From Flavobacterium sp. (GTDB lineage: Bacteria > Bacteroidota > Bacteroidia > Flavobacteriales > Flavobacteriaceae), in assembly GCA_025351785.1 (NCBI GenBank), contig JANXVF010000118.1, positions 48,850 through 112,849 of the forward strand: a DNA stretch of 64,000 nucleotides. The letters are read 5' to 3'. Position 1 is the first letter of the stretch, and each line of letters starts with the position of its first letter. This document shows positions 23,531-32,872 of the stretch, in pieces. A program made the translations under genes and the position numbers. The notes under the pieces were generated by a model that had not been told where the DNA came from, made no database searches, and worked only from the letters and a program-made list of their open reading frames with translations.

Positions 23531-24577
23531 TTGGTAGCAAAATATCACAAATATATTTTAAAATTCAAACAACCTTCAGGAACTTCTCGTGGAGTGATTA
23601 ACGAAAAAGAAACTTGGTTTATTGTTATCAACAAAAACAAAAAAAAAGGAATAGGAGAGTGTGGGTTACTTCGAGGTTTAAGTTGTGATGATAGACTAGA
23701 TTATGAAGAAAAACTAAAGTGGACATGCCAAAATATTCATTTAGGTAAGGATAAACTTTGGGAATCGTTAATCGAATTTCCATCTATTCAGTTTGGTGTT
23801 GAAACGGCTTTTCAATCTTTAGAGTCTGAACATCCTTTCTTACTATTTCCATCAGATTTTACTGAAAATAAAAGTGATATTTTAATAAATGGATTAGTTT
23901 GGATGGGTGACAAAAACTTTATGAAAAACCAAATTCAAAAAAAAATTTCTCAAGGTTTTTCATGTTTAAAACTAAAAATAGGAGCTATTAATTTTGATGA
24001 AGAACTAAACTTGTTGCGTTTTATTCGTTCAAATTTTGATTCAGACACCATCGAGATTCGAGTTGATGCTAATGGTGCCTTTGATTTATCTGATGCATTA
24101 TTTAAAATTAATAAATTGTCAGAATTTAATTTGCATAGTATAGAACAACCCGTTGCTAGAAATAACCCTGACATCATGTCAATGTTATGCAAAAACACTT
24201 CAATTCCAATTGCATTAGACGAAGAATTGATTGGAGTATTTTCATTAGAAGAAAAACAAAAACTGCTTGAACGTATTAAACCTCAATATATTATATTAAA
24301 ACCAAGTTTTGTAGGTGGTTTTCGCGGCACACAAGAATGGATTGATTTAGCAAAAAAATATAATATTGGATGGTGGATTACCTCGGCATTAGAGAGCAAC
24401 ATAGGGTTGAATGCAATTTCCCAATGGACTTTTTTGCAAAATAATAAAATGCCACAAGGATTGGGTACAGGCGGACTTTATATAAATAATTTTGATTGTC
24501 CACTAGAAGTTTCAAAAGGAAAATTACTCTATAACAAAAAATTAAGCTGGAACTTTGACTTTGATATTTTGAAGTAA
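23531..24577 (+). CDS. menC: o-Succinylbenzoate synthase
   Basis: Enolase-superfamily enzyme dehydrating SHCHC to o-succinylbenzoate, the fourth step of menaquinone synthesis, cytoplasmic. The start is TTG (LVAKYHKYILKF); no better start lies nearby. Active-site residues are in place: the KxK pair in CLKLKIG, metal ligands in IRVDANGAF, SIEQP and ALDEE, and the second lysine in YIILKPSFVGG. Length 348 is normal. Relaxed-specificity relatives (N-acylamino acid racemase, dipeptide epimerase) are possible, but the men context supports MenC. Confidence 0.92.
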   Translation: MVAKYHKYILKFKQPSGTSRGVINEKETWFIVINKNKKKGIGECGLLRGLSCDDRLDYEEKLKWTCQNIHLGKDKLWESLIEFPSIQFGVETAFQSLESEHPFLLFPSDFTENKSDILINGLVWMGDKNFMKNQIQKKISQGFSCLKLKIGAINFDEELNLLRFIRSNFDSDTIEIRVDANGAFDLSDALFKINKLSEFNLHSIEQPVARNNPDIMSMLCKNTSIPIALDEELIGVFSLEEKQKLLERIKPQYIILKPSFVGGFRGTQEWIDLAKKYNIGWWITSALESNIGLNAISQWTFLQNNKMPQGLGTGGLYINNFDCPLEVSKGKLLYNKKLSWNFDFDILK

Positions 24578-24591
24578 AAATAAAAAAAATA

Positions 24592-24638
24592 GCGCAATCT
24601 CAGAATCATCTTTATGGGGAATGAAACTTCGATTGCGC
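24592..24638. other. Inverted repeat between menC and the Lmo0937-like gene
   Basis: GCGCAATC (24592-24599) and GATTGCGC (24631-24638) can pair over 8 bp with a 31-nt loop. It lies between convergent genes; there is no T run directly after the stem, so it is a weak terminator candidate or another structured element. Confidence 0.35.
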
Positions 24639-24673
24639 CGCAATAGCACTAACCAATACTACTATTTATATTT

Positions 24674-24826
24674 TTAAATTCTGTCACCTCTAATAATTCT
24701 AAAAAGAATTGCGATAACTGCAATTACAAGAAGAATATGAATTATTGATCCTAAACTGAAAGCGAAATATCCAATTGCCCAAAGTATTATTAAAACTACT
24801 GCAATTGTGTAAAGTAAATTACTCAT
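24674..24826 (-). CDS. Lmo0937-like small membrane protein
   Basis: A 50-residue hydrophobic protein, MSNLLYTIAVVLIILWAIGY then a second helix HILLVIAVIAILFRI and the end RGDRI. It matches the Lmo0937 family of stress-associated small membrane proteins. The ATG is 13-14 nt after AAGGTTG-type leader sequence common before small flavobacterial genes. It lies just downstream of the Dps-like gene on the same strand, which fits a general stress role, although its molecular function is unknown. Confidence 0.85.
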   Translation of the reverse strand: MSNLLYTIAVVLIILWAIGYFAFSLGSIIHILLVIAVIAILFRIIRGDRI

Positions 24827-24855
24827 AATTATTATTTTTAAGGTTGTTAATATGT

Positions 24856-25329
24856 TTAGTTAAAATAGCGTCTCAGTGTCCAAGCAATGGTTTCATGTTT
24901 TTCCATCAATCCTGTCAAAAAATCTGATGATCCAACATCTTTATATTTTTCTGAACATTCATCAATATTTTTTCGAAGTGAAATTATTACTGTTTCATGA
25001 TCTTCCAATAATTCTTTAATCATTTCTTTAGAAATTGGATAATTTCCAGCGTGCTCTTTAAGATCAGTATTTCCTATGAATTCCTCCATAGTGCCAATTG
25101 CTTTACTACCTAATTTGCTAATTCTCTCAGCTACTTCATCTATAGACTCTTCTATTTCTTTATACTGACTTTCAAAAAGTTTATGTAATTCCATAAAACT
25201 ATCACCACAAATATTCCAATGAAATTTTCTGGTTTTAGTATATAATGTAACTTCGTTTGCAAGAACTACTGTGAGTATTTGTGTAACTGCTTTTAAATTT
25301 GTTGCTGAAATTCCTATGTTTGGTTTCAT
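24856..25329 (-). CDS. dps: Dps family DNA-protecting ferritin-like protein
   Basis: A 157-residue protein forming dodecamers that oxidise and store iron and protect DNA during starvation and peroxide stress. Family residues are visible: TRKFHWNICGDSFMELHKLFESQYKEIEESIDEVAERI carries the inter-subunit ferroxidase ligands (His, Asp, Glu). The start at 25329 (MKPNIGIS) is chosen over an upstream in-frame ATG because family members begin near here. It is followed by the Lmo0937-like gene. Confidence 0.93.
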   Translation of the reverse strand: MKPNIGISATNLKAVTQILTVVLANEVTLYTKTRKFHWNICGDSFMELHKLFESQYKEIEESIDEVAERISKLGSKAIGTMEEFIGNTDLKEHAGNYPISKEMIKELLEDHETVIISLRKNIDECSEKYKDVGSSDFLTGLMEKHETIAWTLRRYFN

Positions 25330-25585
25330 CTTTAAAAAATTATTTTGTGATTTAAATTTCACATTACAAATCTGCAAAAAAAAGGTTTTTTGAGTTTTAC
25401 ATAATTTTTAAAAAGAGTTGCATTATTTCAATATTTTATAAATACAAGCTATAAAAACTTTAAGAAATTACATTTTTATTATTTGTTAAAGACTTTTTAA
25501 GGATTGTTGAAGATTTTAATTCAAAAAGAAAATAAAATTACCATTAATAGAAAAAGGCATATTTTTTTTGATGATATAATTTTAA
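25330..25585. other. Intergenic region, nothing recognised
   Basis: AT-rich leader of the Dps gene and tail of the CvfB-like gene. No gene or clear structure was seen. Confidence 0.5.
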
Positions 25586-26428
25586 CTATGAACTTATAAG
25601 ATAAATTCCATCTTCTTTAATGTCAATTAACTTTTCTTTATAAAGAAGTCCAATGGCTTTTTTGAATGTTTTTTTGCTCATTTTCAAAATAGTTTTAATG
25701 TCATCGGGACTTGAATTATCATTTAGTTTTAAAAATCCTTTATTTAAATGAAGTTCATTTAAAATTATTTCAGATGTTGGTTCTATATTTTCAAAGCCCA
25801 ATTTTTGTAGCGAAACATCAATTTTGCCATCTGGTCGAACGGTTTTTATATATCCCTTAAGTTTATCTCCAGTGCGAATCGTGTCATCATAAACTTCATC
25901 TTTATAAACTAAACCTTTATGTTTTTGATTGATAATAACATTTATACCAATATCAGTAATATGAGATATGATTAAGTCGACTTCATCATTTCGATTTACA
26001 GTTATAGTTTCATTATCCAAAAACTGATTGGTTTTACTAGAGGCTACTAATCTATTTGTTTTTTCATCCTTATATAAGTATACTAAGTATCGCTTTCCTT
26101 TTTCCATAGGTCTAGCTTGTTCTTTAAAAGGAACTAGAATATCTTTTTCCATTCCCCAATCTAAAAATGCACCAATTTCATTTGTGTAATTTACTCTTAA
26201 AAGTCCAAATTCATTCAGAAAAATATAAGGTTCTAGTGTTGTTGCAACAGGTCGTTCCTCGTGATCGAGATAAACAAAAACTGTAATTTCTTCACCTATT
26301 TCAAATACTTTTGGCACATATTTATTTGGTAAAAGCACATCATCAACTTCGTTTCCCGTTCCTAAAAAAAGTCCGACCTTAGTATCTCTTAAAATAGTTA
26401 GTGTATTATGTTGTCCGATATGAAGCAT
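25586..26428 (-). CDS. CvfB/YitL-like S1 RNA-binding protein
   Basis: A 280-residue cytoplasmic protein of the CvfB (conserved virulence factor B) family. It has tandem S1-like OB domains (about residues 1-60, 65-130 and 140-215: LLRVNYTNEIGAFLDWGMEKDILVP and ITDIGINVIINQKHKGLVY) and a C-terminal winged-helix (about 220-280, MSKKTFKKAIGLLYKEKLI). Such proteins bind RNA and affect regulation of virulence factors in Staphylococcus; the role in Flavobacteriia is unknown. Monocistronic by position. Confidence 0.88.
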   Translation of the reverse strand: MLHIGQHNTLTILRDTKVGLFLGTGNEVDDVLLPNKYVPKVFEIGEEITVFVYLDHEERPVATTLEPYIFLNEFGLLRVNYTNEIGAFLDWGMEKDILVPFKEQARPMEKGKRYLVYLYKDEKTNRLVASSKTNQFLDNETITVNRNDEVDLIISHITDIGINVIINQKHKGLVYKDEVYDDTIRTGDKLKGYIKTVRPDGKIDVSLQKLGFENIEPTSEIILNELHLNKGFLKLNDNSSPDDIKTILKMSKKTFKKAIGLLYKEKLIDIKEDGIYLISS

Positions 26429-26874
26429 ATTTTAATTTTATTACAAATGTACTAAATAGAAAATTTTAAATAGATCAAAAATATTATCCTATTTTTTTTA
26501 ATATTTCTTTTCTAGAATTTATATTATTTTTCATCGTTGTCCGATAAAAAACTAATTCAAGAATTTAAGGTGCTGAATATAATGTGTTTTCTTAATTAAT
26601 TTGAAGGTTATCCTAGTTTTCAATTAAAAAAAATAGCACACTGATTTAAACGGATTAAACAGATTTACAGAGATATAATCCGTAAAATCTGTATAATCTG
26701 TGTCGAAAAATAAGCCACATGTATGTAAAATATTTTTATAGGACATTAATGATTATTTTTAAATAAAATTTTAAAAATTATATTTTTTTAAATTTGGCAT
26801 GATTATAAGGGTATATTTGCAAAAACATAAATTTTATTTAATTAAATTACATTTTTTATTACAATTAATATAAT
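26429..26874. other. Long intergenic region with a palindromic repeat
   Basis: No gene. The divergent promoters of the CvfB-like and AraC-type genes must lie here. The only structure seen is the palindromic repeat at 26637-26704, described separately. Confidence 0.5.
26637..26704. repeat. Imperfect palindromic interspersed repeat
   Basis: The left arm CACACTGATTTAAACGGATT pairs imperfectly with the right arm, whose reverse complement is GACACAGATTATACAGATTT. GATT recurs about every 10 bp. Elements of this composition are common between genes in Bacteroidota, from memory; only one copy lies in this window. Confidence 0.55.
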
Positions 26875-27420
26875 ATGAAATTACAAATAAAATATGATAT
26901 CAATATAGCCTGCAAGGTAATTTTGCAGGAACAACTAGAAAAAATAGGTATTCCTTTTACTATTTCTGGTATGGGTGAAATTGATATTGACGATAATGCC
27001 TCGCCTAGTTTATTAATAGAATTATCAAATTCTATAAAAAAATATGGAATTGAAATTATCAATAACCCCAAAAATGCTTTTGTACAAAGAGTAAAAGATA
27101 CAATTGTAGAAATTGTTTATCAGGAAAACACACAACAAACATTAAAAGTTTCAGTATTTTTGGCTGAAAAATTAAATTTCAGTTATGGGTATATTTCTAC
27201 TGTATTTTCAGAAGTTACTCATACATCTATTGAAAATTTTATTATAATTCACAAAATTGAACGAGCAAAAACATTATTAGTCGAAAAAAATTTGACACTT
27301 ACCGAGATAGCATGGATATTAAATTATAGTAGTGTTGCTCATTTGTCAAATCAATTTAAAAAAACAACCGGTTTAACACCAACAGCTTTTTTGAGAATAA
27401 TTAAAAAAAGATTAGAATAA
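26875..27420 (+). CDS. Short AraC-type HTH regulator
   Basis: A 181-residue protein. The C-terminal half (about 85-181) is an AraC-type double HTH (VAFLAEKLNFSYGYISTVFS-like segment, then LTEIAWILNYSSVAHLSNQF, KKTTGLTPTAF). The N-terminal half is short and not recognised as a sensor (ISGMGEIDIDDNASPSLLIE). Such short regulators occur next to response regulators in Flavobacteriia. It lies 33 nt before the receiver-domain gene, so the three genes to 29693 form a likely operon. Confidence 0.85.
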   Translation: MKLQIKYDINIACKVILQEQLEKIGIPFTISGMGEIDIDDNASPSLLIELSNSIKKYGIEIINNPKNAFVQRVKDTIVEIVYQENTQQTLKVSVFLAEKLNFSYGYISTVFSEVTHTSIENFIIIHKIERAKTLLVEKNLTLTEIAWILNYSSVAHLSNQFKKTTGLTPTAFLRIIKKRLE

Positions 27421-27453
27421 ATCTTAAAAATATACTAACCAATATTTTACATA

Positions 27454-27900
27454 ATGGAAAACAGCCCAATACATATAATTTTAGCAGATGACGACGAGGA
27501 TGACAGAATGTTTTTTAAAGATGCTATAGACGAATTGAAAGTAAAAACTAAAGTTACTTTGGTAAACGACGGTGTAGAAATGATGGAATATTTAAACAAC
27601 CCTGATAATTCACTTCCTAATGTGATTTTTTTAGATTTAAATATGCCACGAAAAAACGGATTAGAATGTTTAAAAGAGATTAGAAGCAACTCTGTTTTAA
27701 AAGATTTGTCGATTGCAATATATTCTACATCAGCATCTGAAGAGGATATAGAAGAGACTTTTGTTAAAGGAGCCAATATTTATATAAAAAAACCAAATGA
27801 TTTTAATGATTTGAAAAAAGTTTTATCAGACGTTATCCATTTAAATTGGCAATACCATACTAGTGGTCTTAACAAAGATAATTTTATGCTAAGTATTTGA
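27454..27900 (+). CDS. Single-domain response regulator
   Basis: A 148-residue receiver-domain protein without output domain. The acidic pocket is in LADDDEDDRMFF, the phospho-acceptor aspartate in VIFLDLNMPRKNG (about residue 68), the switch threonine/serine in IYSTSAS and the conserved lysine in IYIKKPNDF. It probably relays phosphate from the histidine kinase encoded immediately downstream, whose TTG start overlaps its stop by 4 nt. Its target is unknown. Confidence 0.93.
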   Translation: MENSPIHIILADDDEDDRMFFKDAIDELKVKTKVTLVNDGVEMMEYLNNPDNSLPNVIFLDLNMPRKNGLECLKEIRSNSVLKDLSIAIYSTSASEEDIEETFVKGANIYIKKPNDFNDLKKVLSDVIHLNWQYHTSGLNKDNFMLSI

Positions 27901-29693
27901 ACAACAATATAATAAATATTAAAAAAGATAAATTTGCATCATTATTTTTAAATGGTCTTTTCGTTATTGGTACTTTTATAATAATCTTTTTAGTAAGTAT
28001 TTGTTACAGACAATTAAAAGAGGTTAGCAAATCTGAAGCCATAATAAGGCATACAAATCTTGTACATTCTAAATTAGAAAAATTAATATCATTAGTTAAA
28101 GATGGCGAAACAAGCCAAAGCTGTTATTTGCTTACAAATGATAGTATTTTTTTAAAATCGCATAACAAATTAAAAAATGAAATAGACAAATCGTTCAAAG
28201 AGTTGAAAGGTTTGCTTTCTGATAATAAAATACAAATTCTGAATTTAAATTTATTAAGAAATTTAGTTGGTAAAAAATTTATAATTTTAAAAGAATCAAT
28301 CCGTATTCACAATGTAGATGCAAGTAAAGAATCACTTGTTAAAAATTTATACATCGGTAAAATAACCATGGATGCCATTGAAGTTAAAATTAATGAAATG
28401 ATTGGTCTTGAGACTATACTTTTAAAACAACGAAATGCAAATTCAATTTTTGTCAATCAATATTCACCTAAACTTTTTTTATCAGTTACTTTATTTATAA
28501 TTTTTATATTCGTTTCGGCTTATATCAAAATAAATTATGACATCAAAAAATTAACAAAATCTAATAATGATTTGTTAATAAACAGAGAAACTTTTGAGCA
28601 CGCCCAAGAAATTGCAAAAATAAGTTCGTGGAGTTATAATAGTAAAGACATGAAAATATTTTTTTCTGATAATGTTTTTTTGATGATGGGTTATAAACCA
28701 AACGAATTTCCATCAACTGTCGAAGGATATTTAGAATATGTTTTGCCAGAAGATAGACATATAATAATTGACGGTATGAAAAATGTTATTGAAAACGATA
28801 CACCATCATTAACTTTTTATAGAGTTAGACGAAAAAATGGAGAAGTCAGATTTATCAAATCTAGCGGAAAAACTATTATTGATAATTATGGAAATAAACT
28901 TAGAATAGGAGTTAACAATGATATAACCGAACAAAATGAAAAGGATAGAATATTAGAAGAAAAAATATTTGATTTAGAGCGGTCAAATAATGAGTTACTC
29001 TCTTTTAATCATGTTGCTAGTCACGATTTGCAAGAGCCACTAAGAAAAATTCAAACTTTTATTTCCAGAATATTTACAGATCAGGAAAATAAATTTTCTG
29101 AAAAATCAACAGAATATTTAGCTAAAACTCAAAATGCTGCAAACAAAATGCAAAAATTAATAGATGATTTGTTGCAATTTTCGAGAACAAATAAATCTAA
29201 TAAAATTTTTAAGGTTTCAGATTTGAATCAAATTTTAGAAAACTCAAAACAAGAAATAGGACAGCTTATTGAAGATAAAAAAGCAATAATAACATCTGAT
29301 AATCTTCCGACAGTTGATATTATTCCTTTTCAAATCCAACAATTGTTTAGCAATTTATTAGTTAATTCTTTAAAATATTGTGAAGAGAATATAAAACCTA
29401 TTGTAAAAATAAAGTATGAATTAGTTACTCAAATTGATATCCAAAATTTTATAAACATTAATAATTTATCATTTCATAAAATTTCGATTATAGATAACGG
29501 TATAGGATTTGAACAACAATATGCAGACACAATTTTTGTGCTTTTTCAACGGTTACATAAAGAAAGCAATTATCAAGGAACAGGTATAGGACTAACTATT
29601 TGTAAAAAAATTATTGAAAATCACAAAGGTTTCATTGTTGCAAAGAGTGAACTAAATAAAGGATCTGAATTTACATTTTATATTCCATCTTAA
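27897..29693 (+). CDS. CHASE3-PAS sensor histidine kinase
   Basis: A 598-residue membrane kinase starting with TTG overlapping the response-regulator stop (TTGA), which indicates coupled translation. Domain order: membrane helix (about 20-40), CHASE3-like periplasmic domain (about 45-185), second helix (about 190-212), PAS domain (about 235-345, HAQEIAKISSWSYNSKDMK), HisKA with the phospho-histidine in NHVASHDLQEPLRKI, and HATPase_c with DNGIGF and GTGIGLTICKKIIENHKG. The architecture is that of bacteriophytochrome-type regulators without a photosensory domain. The stimulus is unknown. Confidence 0.93.
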   Translation: MNNNIINIKKDKFASLFLNGLFVIGTFIIIFLVSICYRQLKEVSKSEAIIRHTNLVHSKLEKLISLVKDGETSQSCYLLTNDSIFLKSHNKLKNEIDKSFKELKGLLSDNKIQILNLNLLRNLVGKKFIILKESIRIHNVDASKESLVKNLYIGKITMDAIEVKINEMIGLETILLKQRNANSIFVNQYSPKLFLSVTLFIIFIFVSAYIKINYDIKKLTKSNNDLLINRETFEHAQEIAKISSWSYNSKDMKIFFSDNVFLMMGYKPNEFPSTVEGYLEYVLPEDRHIIIDGMKNVIENDTPSLTFYRVRRKNGEVRFIKSSGKTIIDNYGNKLRIGVNNDITEQNEKDRILEEKIFDLERSNNELLSFNHVASHDLQEPLRKIQTFISRIFTDQENKFSEKSTEYLAKTQNAANKMQKLIDDLLQFSRTNKSNKIFKVSDLNQILENSKQEIGQLIEDKKAIITSDNLPTVDIIPFQIQQLFSNLLVNSLKYCEENIKPIVKIKYELVTQIDIQNFININNLSFHKISIIDNGIGFEQQYADTIFVLFQRLHKESNYQGTGIGLTICKKIIENHKGFIVAKSELNKGSEFTFYIPS

Positions 29694-29826
29694 AGAATAA
29701 ATTTAATTGTGTAACTATTTAGCTTAATTATGTAAACTATAACCCCATATAAGTTCTACATTTACAGATGATTATTCCACAAACGTTCTATTATCAATAT
29801 GATTTAGGTTTTATAAAGTATATTTT

Positions 29827-30111
29827 ATGAATGCGAGAATTCAAATGTTAGAAAAGTTAGGTTTTACTTCAAAGTTTAACCTGTCATTTGATAAATTAAA
29901 ATCATTCGATAGTAATCTTATTTACAACTTACATCAAATAAAATATGCAAATTTATATAAATCAATATCTGATGGTGAAAAAAACATAGATATTTATGCA
30001 ATTCAAACTGTCAATGGAGAACGTGGTTTATTACTTAATAATAGTACTCTAAATATTGAAGTTATCTCTGTAAGATTTATAAATGAAATGTTAATCCAAT
30101 CAAAATCTTAA
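29827..30111 (+). CDS. Small protein, unknown
   Basis: A 94-residue soluble protein (MNARIQMLEKLGFTSKFNLS... ERGLLLNNSTLNIEVIS). No domain is recognised, and no signal or membrane segment is visible. It follows the kinase gene by 133 nt and precedes the SET-domain gene in the same direction. Codon composition is like that of the neighbours. Confidence 0.6.
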   Translation: MNARIQMLEKLGFTSKFNLSFDKLKSFDSNLIYNLHQIKYANLYKSISDGEKNIDIYAIQTVNGERGLLLNNSTLNIEVISVRFINEMLIQSKS

Positions 30112-30157
30112 ATTATTTAGTTACCAAATAAACTATATTTGATTTCTTAATCAAATA

Positions 30158-30598
30158 ATGATGCTGATTTCTACCCATATTGACGATAATCAAATAGATG
30201 CAAACGAAAACGATTATCTTTTTATAGCACAATCTCAAATTATCAATTCTGGACAAGGTTTATTTACCGCAATAAAAATTTACAAAGACGAAATAATTTC
30301 GGTTTTTAAAGGTGAAATATTATCGAGTAATCAAGCTGCAAATTTTATTTTAAAAGGTCTTGATAATTATTTTATGGATCTTTTTGATGGCACAACTCTC
30401 GATTGTCAAAATACTTTTTGTTTTGCAAAATTTGCAAATGATGCAGCAGGATTATCAAAATCAAATTTTAAAAATAATGCAAAAATAACTCTTGACGAAA
30501 ACGGGAACGTTTGTTTGGTCGCATTAAAATGTATTAATCCCAACGAAGAGATTTTTTGTAATTACGGAAAAAAATATTGGAAAAATAAGATTAAATAA
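30158..30598 (+). CDS. SET-domain protein
   Basis: A 146-residue cytoplasmic protein that is almost entirely a SET domain, the fold of lysine methyltransferases. The substrate/cofactor signatures are visible: INSGQGLFTAIKIYKDEIISVFKGE at the start, FAKFANDAAGLSKSNFKNNAKI (the NH/ND-like motif) and EEIFCNYGKKYW at the end. The bacterial target protein is unknown. The gene converges with menD, and the two coding ends overlap by 8 nt. Confidence 0.85.
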   Translation: MMLISTHIDDNQIDANENDYLFIAQSQIINSGQGLFTAIKIYKDEIISVFKGEILSSNQAANFILKGLDNYFMDLFDGTTLDCQNTFCFAKFANDAAGLSKSNFKNNAKITLDENGNVCLVALKCINPNEEIFCNYGKKYWKNKIK

Positions 30599-32249
30599 TT
30601 TCTTTAAAATAATTTAATAAAATACTATCATTTTTTAAAGTTGGTGTAAAAACTTCAAGTATAATAGGATTTTCATTAGTTTCAAATATAGTTTTTAATT
30701 TTATTTTCAAAGAATTTTCGTCGCTAGCAATATGATAATCTAAACCATACATTGAAGCTAAATGTTGAGCAGTTAAACAATGTGAAGTTTCAAAAAAAGT
30801 ATTGAATACAGAATTTTCTTCATGACCAGGAAGTATTCTAAAAATTCCACCACCACCATTATTTATTAATATAATTTTAAAATTTTTAGGAATATAGTTA
30901 TTCCACAAAGCATTACTATCATACAAAAAACCAATATCGCCAGTAATTAATGTAGTTTGTTTTTTATTTCCAACCGCAGCACCTATAGCAGTAGATGTAC
31001 ATCCATCAATTCCACTCGTGCCTCTATTACTAAAAACTTCAATACTTAAATCTATATCAAACAACTGCGCATATCTTATTGGGGAGCTGTTACTAATTTG
31101 TAATTGTGAATTTTTTGGTAATCTGGATAAAATAATTTCAAAAGCTTTAAAATCTGAGAAAGGAATTTTTGCTAAATATAATTCTGTTTTCTGTTTTCTA
31201 AATTTCTTGATATTTTGAAAATAAATGTTGTAATCACTTTTTAAAGTTATGGTTTGATGTAAAAAGGTTTTAAAAAATAAATTTGGTTCTACAGTAAAAT
31301 GCTTAGTTAAACAACCAAAAGTGTTATAAGCTCTCAAAGAATCAATGTGCCAATGATTTTTAGGAGGATATTTTCTCAAAAGTGCTTTTATTCGTTTAGA
31401 TACTATCATGCCTCCAAAAGTTATTAAAATATCTGGTTGAAAATCAAGAAAATCTTTTGCAGAAAAAGGGGTTATTATACTATCAATTGTATTTATAAAT
31501 TTAGGATGATGAAGGTTTGAAGTTGTTTCTATCATTACAACTACAGATTCATCGTTTGCTAATTGTTCTAGATAAATTTGATCGATTGTATTGGGTTGGT
31601 TTACGCCAACTAAAACTAATTTTTTTGTCGTTTGATTCCAAATTGATGCATATTGTTTCAAATCTTCGTTAAACGATTGATGTTCAGGATTTGGAATAAT
31701 TATCTTAGGATTAACTAGCAAATTTGTTGTAGTTTCATACAAAGGTTCTTCAAAAGGTACATTTATATGAACAGGACCTTTATTAATAATTGCACTATTT
31801 ATAGCGGTATTAATAAGAAAATCATTTTGGTCTGATGCATTTTCATTCAAATTTGCATTATATAAAGAATGATTTATAAATACATTTTCTTGACGAATAG
31901 TTTGTCCATCTCCAATATCAATTTTACTTTGTGGACGATCTGCTGCAATTACTACAAATGGAATTTGACTATAAAAGGCTTCTGAAAAAGCAGGATAATA
32001 ATTTAATAAAGCCGACCCAGAAGTACAAACTACGGCTACCGGTTTTTGAGTTTGTTGTGCAATACCTAATGCAAAAAATCCTGCGCAACGCTCATCTGCA
32101 ACACTATAACATGTAAATTTAGGATGATTTACAAACCCAATTGTCAAGGGTGCATTTCTAGATCCAGGTGAAATTATTATTGTTGTTAAACCTTTAGCAA
32201 GACAAATTTCGATTACTGATTGCGCTAAAAGTATTTTTGGATAATTCAT
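30591..32249 (-). CDS. menD: 2-Succinyl-5-enolpyruvyl-6-hydroxy-3-cyclohexene-1-carboxylate synthase
   Basis: Thiamine-pyrophosphate enzyme that adds 2-oxoglutarate (as a succinic semialdehyde equivalent) to isochorismate, the first committed step of menaquinone synthesis. Length 552 is typical. The N-terminal TPP-binding part shows ISPGSRNAPLTIGF and the cofactor-binding end shows TTLITGDIGFLYDSNALWNN (GD...N). It stands apart from the other men genes, without isochorismate synthase next to it, and converges with the SET-domain gene. Confidence 0.96.
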   Translation of the reverse strand: MNYPKILLAQSVIEICLAKGLTTIIISPGSRNAPLTIGFVNHPKFTCYSVADERCAGFFALGIAQQTQKPVAVVCTSGSALLNYYPAFSEAFYSQIPFVVIAADRPQSKIDIGDGQTIRQENVFINHSLYNANLNENASDQNDFLINTAINSAIINKGPVHINVPFEEPLYETTTNLLVNPKIIIPNPEHQSFNEDLKQYASIWNQTTKKLVLVGVNQPNTIDQIYLEQLANDESVVVMIETTSNLHHPKFINTIDSIITPFSAKDFLDFQPDILITFGGMIVSKRIKALLRKYPPKNHWHIDSLRAYNTFGCLTKHFTVEPNLFFKTFLHQTITLKSDYNIYFQNIKKFRKQKTELYLAKIPFSDFKAFEIILSRLPKNSQLQISNSSPIRYAQLFDIDLSIEVFSNRGTSGIDGCTSTAIGAAVGNKKQTTLITGDIGFLYDSNALWNNYIPKNFKIILINNGGGGIFRILPGHEENSVFNTFFETSHCLTAQHLASMYGLDYHIASDENSLKIKLKTIFETNENPIILEVFTPTLKNDSILLNYFKEII

Positions 32250-32366
32250 ACTTGATAAAAATCAAAAATTGTAAAAATATTTTACACTACAAAGTTACAA
32301 AGTAGTAAAGAATTAATAAGTTTTTTATGATTTTTTTAAAACAGTAAGAATCACTATTTTTGTTTT

Positions 32367-32870
32367 ATGAAGACCGAGAAAATCATAATTAGACCTTACA
32401 AAGAAGTTGATGCTATTAAAATTTTAGAAATTATAAATTATAATATTCTAAATTCAACATCATTATATGATTATCACGAGCGAAAACTTGAAAATCAGAA
32501 GATTATTTTCAATGAAAAATTAGAAAAAAAATTTCCAATACTTGTAGCAATCGAAGACCAAAACTTAGTTGGTTTTGGATATTACAGTGAATTTCGATTT
32601 CGTGAAGCTTATATGTATACAGTTGAACATTCTGTTTATGTACATCACAATCATCAAGGTAAAGGTGTTGGAAAATTGATTATGAATGAACTTATTAAAT
32701 TAGCCAATATCCAAAAGCTACATACTATGATTGGAGTTATAGATTCAAATAATCTTAATAGTATTGATTTTCATAAAATGTTTGGATTTGAAATTGTTGG
32801 AAACATTAAAGAATCAGGTTTTAAATTTAACCGTTGGTTAGACTCTGTTATTATGCAAAAAATATTATAA
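32367..32870 (+). CDS. GNAT acetyltransferase, phosphinothricin-acetyltransferase-like
   Basis: A 167-residue cytoplasmic N-acetyltransferase. The acetyl-CoA-binding motif A is HHNHQGKGVGKLIMNELI (pattern Q/RxxGxG/A), preceded by YTVEHSVYVH and followed by IGVIDSNNLNSIDFHKMFGFEIVGN, which closely matches the Pat/Bar and MnaT group. Substrates may be amino-acid analogues such as methionine sulfone; detoxification is a guess from family. A -7-like box TATTTTTG at 32355 is unusually close to the ATG. Confidence 0.9.
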   Translation: MKTEKIIIRPYKEVDAIKILEIINYNILNSTSLYDYHERKLENQKIIFNEKLEKKFPILVAIEDQNLVGFGYYSEFRFREAYMYTVEHSVYVHHNHQGKGVGKLIMNELIKLANIQKLHTMIGVIDSNNLNSIDFHKMFGFEIVGNIKESGFKFNRWLDSVIMQKIL

Positions 32871-32872
32871 CA

